Origin: Maribellus sp. CM-23
GTDB lineage: Bacteria > Bacteroidota > Bacteroidia > Bacteroidales > Prolixibacteraceae
Length of the DNA: 64,000 nucleotides
Assembly: GCF_021354595.1 (NCBI RefSeq)
Contig: NZ_JADWYJ010000001.1
Coordinates: 287,446 to 351,445, forward strand
Direction: 5' to 3'
A program made the translations under genes and the position numbers. Under the pieces are notes generated by a model. The model had not been told where the DNA came from. It saw nothing but the letters and a program-made list of their open reading frames with translations, and did no database searches. Below, piece after piece: positions 62,159 through 64,000 of this stretch. Each line of letters opens with the position of its first letter. Positions within the stretch are counted from its first letter, which is position 1.

Positions 62159-64000
62159 TTATTCATACCGCAACGCCTCCACCGGGTTCCGTGTAGCCGC
62201 CCGCCAGCTTTGCCAGCTAACTGTTAGCAAGGCAATACCGAGCGCCATCAAACCTGCCAGTGCAAAAATCCACCAACTCAATGTGGTTTTGTAGGCAAAG
62301 TTCTCGAGCCATTTATGCATAGCATAATATGCAATCGGGCAGGCAACCACAAACGCAATGGCTACCCATTTCACAAAGTCTTTGTTGAGCATGGCCAGAA
62401 TTTCGGATACTTTGGCACCGTTAACCTTGCGTACTCCTATTTCTTTGATCTTTTGCTGAATGTAGTATAACGACATGGCAAAAATACCCATCGACGAAAT
62501 AATGATCGAAAGTACGGAGAACGCGCCTATCAGTTTTGAACGCCTTACTTCAGCAGTATACCACTGATCTACTTCCGAATCAATAAACCCCGATTCCATG
62601 GGCTTCCCCCCGGTGAATTCAGCCTGTGTTTCCTTTATGCGGCGCACGGTTTCAACAAGGTTGGGGCTATTCAGTTTCACAACAATACTCCAGGGGCTCG
62701 AATTGTCATCAAGCTGCCGGATAATGGCCGGCCCTACCTTTGTATGTAACGAACGAAAATTGAAATCTTCAATTATACCGAGGACCGGCAAATCAGCATC
62801 ATAAAACTTAACGGTTGCCGGATTATCCCCTAAGTTCATTGTATTTACAGTAGTTCGGTTGATCCATACACCGTTTTTCGAATAGGCATTTTGAGTACTC
62901 TCTATTTCGAAACCAAAAATCTTCAGGTATAAACTGTCGCCATAAAATTCCTGAAAACTAAAAGGTTTATCTTCAAAAGTAAACGATTGGTTATTCCCGC
63001 CATCAATGGGCATCCCCCGGCAATAGGAAACTTCGTCAACTCCGGGAATCGACTTTAACCCGGCCCTGAAAGCCGCTTTCTGCCCGGCTTCGATGGTGTT
63101 GTCCATCCAAAACAGGTTGTCCGTCGCGAACTTCATATTGTAGTTTTGCATAAAATCCGCCTGCTTGGTAATAACCAAAGTACTCACCAGCAACACAATG
63201 GCAACTATGTATTGAAAGGCAATTAATATTTTTGAATAACGGGTGCGACTTTTAAACGTAAAACTTCCTTTTACGACTTCTACCGGGTTAAAGCGGTTCA
63301 CAACCAAAGCTGGTACAATACCCGAGACAAAACCTGTAGATACAATTATCAGCAGTGAAACCAGCAAAAAGTTATTATTGAACTGCTGGATTAAATTCAG
63401 ATTGGTATCCATTTGCCGGTTAAAAAACGGCTCTACCAGTAACGCCAGCAAACAGGCTACAATGGCAGAAAAAAAGCTTAGAAAAACCGACTCAGATATT
63501 TGTTGAAAAACCAGGGCACCTTTCGAGCTGCCAATGAGTTTTTTAATCGCAATTTCTTTGCTCCGGGTACCCGATTGCGCAACCGTAAGGTTAATGTAAT
63601 TGATAATGGCAATCACCAAAATAAGCAAGGCAACACCTCCAAACAGAAAAACGGTTGATTTACTGTTCTGCCGTATCGTTCCGCCACCGCCGGAGTTGCT
63701 AAAATAAACTTCTGTTAATGGTTCAAATTTTAACTCCTTTGCAAAGCCTTCCTGATACATCCAATAGTCTTTTTTAAACTGTTCGAGTACAAACGGGGCT
63801 TTCGAGGGAAGATCGGTGCCTGCTTTTGCCAAAAAATAAATACTGAATGAGCTGTTGTTATTGCTTGTCAATAATTCCGGGTAGTTCCAAAATTCGGCCA
63901 GTTTATCAAAAGACACGATAACGTCGAACTTTTCGAACGTGGTTTTTTGCGACACATCCTCGATAATACCCGAAATTATAAATGGTTTATTCTGAAGTGT
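62159..64000 (-). CDS. FtsX/MacB-type ABC permease (array member 6), 5' end outside window
   Basis: The frame is open to base 64000, so the N-terminus is missing; an internal GTG at 63955 is not the real start because in-frame coding (FIISGIIEDV) continues past it. Present are part of the first periplasmic domain, an FtsX core (VFLFGGVALLILVIAIINYINL), a second helix (ILIAFQYIVAIVLLVSTLVI), a second periplasmic domain and the C-terminal core with tail SWQSWRAATRNPVEALRYE. About 614 residues are visible. Seven bases separate its stop from the DUF559 element. Confidence 0.92.
   Translation of the reverse strand, partial: TLQNKPFIISGIIEDVSQKTTFEKFDVIVSFDKLAEFWNYPELLTSNNNSSFSIYFLAKAGTDLPSKAPFVLEQFKKDYWMYQEGFAKELKFEPLTEVYFSNSGGGGTIRQNSKSTVFLFGGVALLILVIAIINYINLTVAQSGTRSKEIAIKKLIGSSKGALVFQQISESVFLSFFSAIVACLLALLVEPFFNRQMDTNLNLIQQFNNNFLLVSLLIIVSTGFVSGIVPALVVNRFNPVEVVKGSFTFKSRTRYSKILIAFQYIVAIVLLVSTLVITKQADFMQNYNMKFATDNLFWMDNTIEAGQKAAFRAGLKSIPGVDEVSYCRGMPIDGGNNQSFTFEDKPFSFQEFYGDSLYLKIFGFEIESTQNAYSKNGVWINRTTVNTMNLGDNPATVKFYDADLPVLGIIEDFNFRSLHTKVGPAIIRQLDDNSSPWSIVVKLNSPNLVETVRRIKETQAEFTGGKPMESGFIDSEVDQWYTAEVRRSKLIGAFSVLSIIISSMGIFAMSLYYIQQKIKEIGVRKVNGAKVSEILAMLNKDFVKWVAIAFVVACPIAYYAMHKWLENFAYKTTLSWWIFALAGLMALGIALLTVSWQSWRAATRNPVEALRYE

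Overview
The window looks like a Bacteroidota chromosome, probably a polysaccharide-degrading member of the Marinilabiliales/Prolixibacteraceae type. The reasons are a SusC/SusD pair with a DUF3823 lipoprotein, GH92 and GH76 enzymes, many Cys-lipoproteins, a CTC-type L25, DUF4924, a split 5'-nucleotidase and a large family of about 800-residue FtsX-type ABC permeases. The lineage is inferred from gene content only. I found no rRNA, tRNA or CRISPR array.

Bases 1-14706 (minus strand) are a polysaccharide utilization locus. In transcription order it holds a surface lipoprotein with tandem beta-sandwich domains, a GH76 endo-alpha-1,6-mannanase, SusC, SusD, a DUF3823 lipoprotein, a 733-residue glycosidase-like lipoprotein of unknown family, a GH92 alpha-mannosidase and an endonuclease/exonuclease/phosphatase-family protein cut by the window edge. 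The enzymes point to an alpha-mannan substrate. Divergent from it (15036-17549) is an unusual membrane-anchored regulator: lectin-like domain, Kelch propeller, one membrane helix, then a cytoplasmic OmpR/SARP-type winged helix with a BTAD-like tail. The intergenic region between them carries phased GGTTAA direct repeats and a separate 22-bp palindrome.

Bases 17.6-24 kb hold a tandem-duplicated class II aldolase, an operon of a split 5'-nucleotidase plus lnt, and a Zn amidase with a clear terminator. Bases 24.0-25.8 kb are an accessory patch: eight units on an exact 42-bp register, two REP-like double hairpins and two unrecognised genes. Bases 26-44 kb are mostly housekeeping and solitary genes (sulfatase, DCC protein, S4 protein, pth, rplY, prs, engB, manA, udk, exonuclease, DUF389, smpB, YIP1, uvrB, an outer-membrane protein with a lipoprotein, HAD phosphatase).

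Bases 43.9-64 kb are the most interesting part: one MacB/LolD-type ATPase followed by six divergent FtsX/MacB-type permeases, all on the minus strand, with almost identical C-terminal tails. Three promoter regions (ATPase and two permeases) share an upstream inverted-repeat site (TTTGACAAA-N13-TTTGTCAAA type) placed 63-64 bases from a sigma-54-like GGCAC-N5-TTG element. The array also holds two DUF559 (Vsr-like) endonuclease genes bounded by palindromic CCCC/GGGG inverted ends, an empty 117-bp version of the same element, a half-end remnant, and two orphan fragments encoding only the last 16-18 residues of a permease. Together these suggest an expanding, recombining transporter array with a mobile endonuclease unit settled at permease 3' ends.
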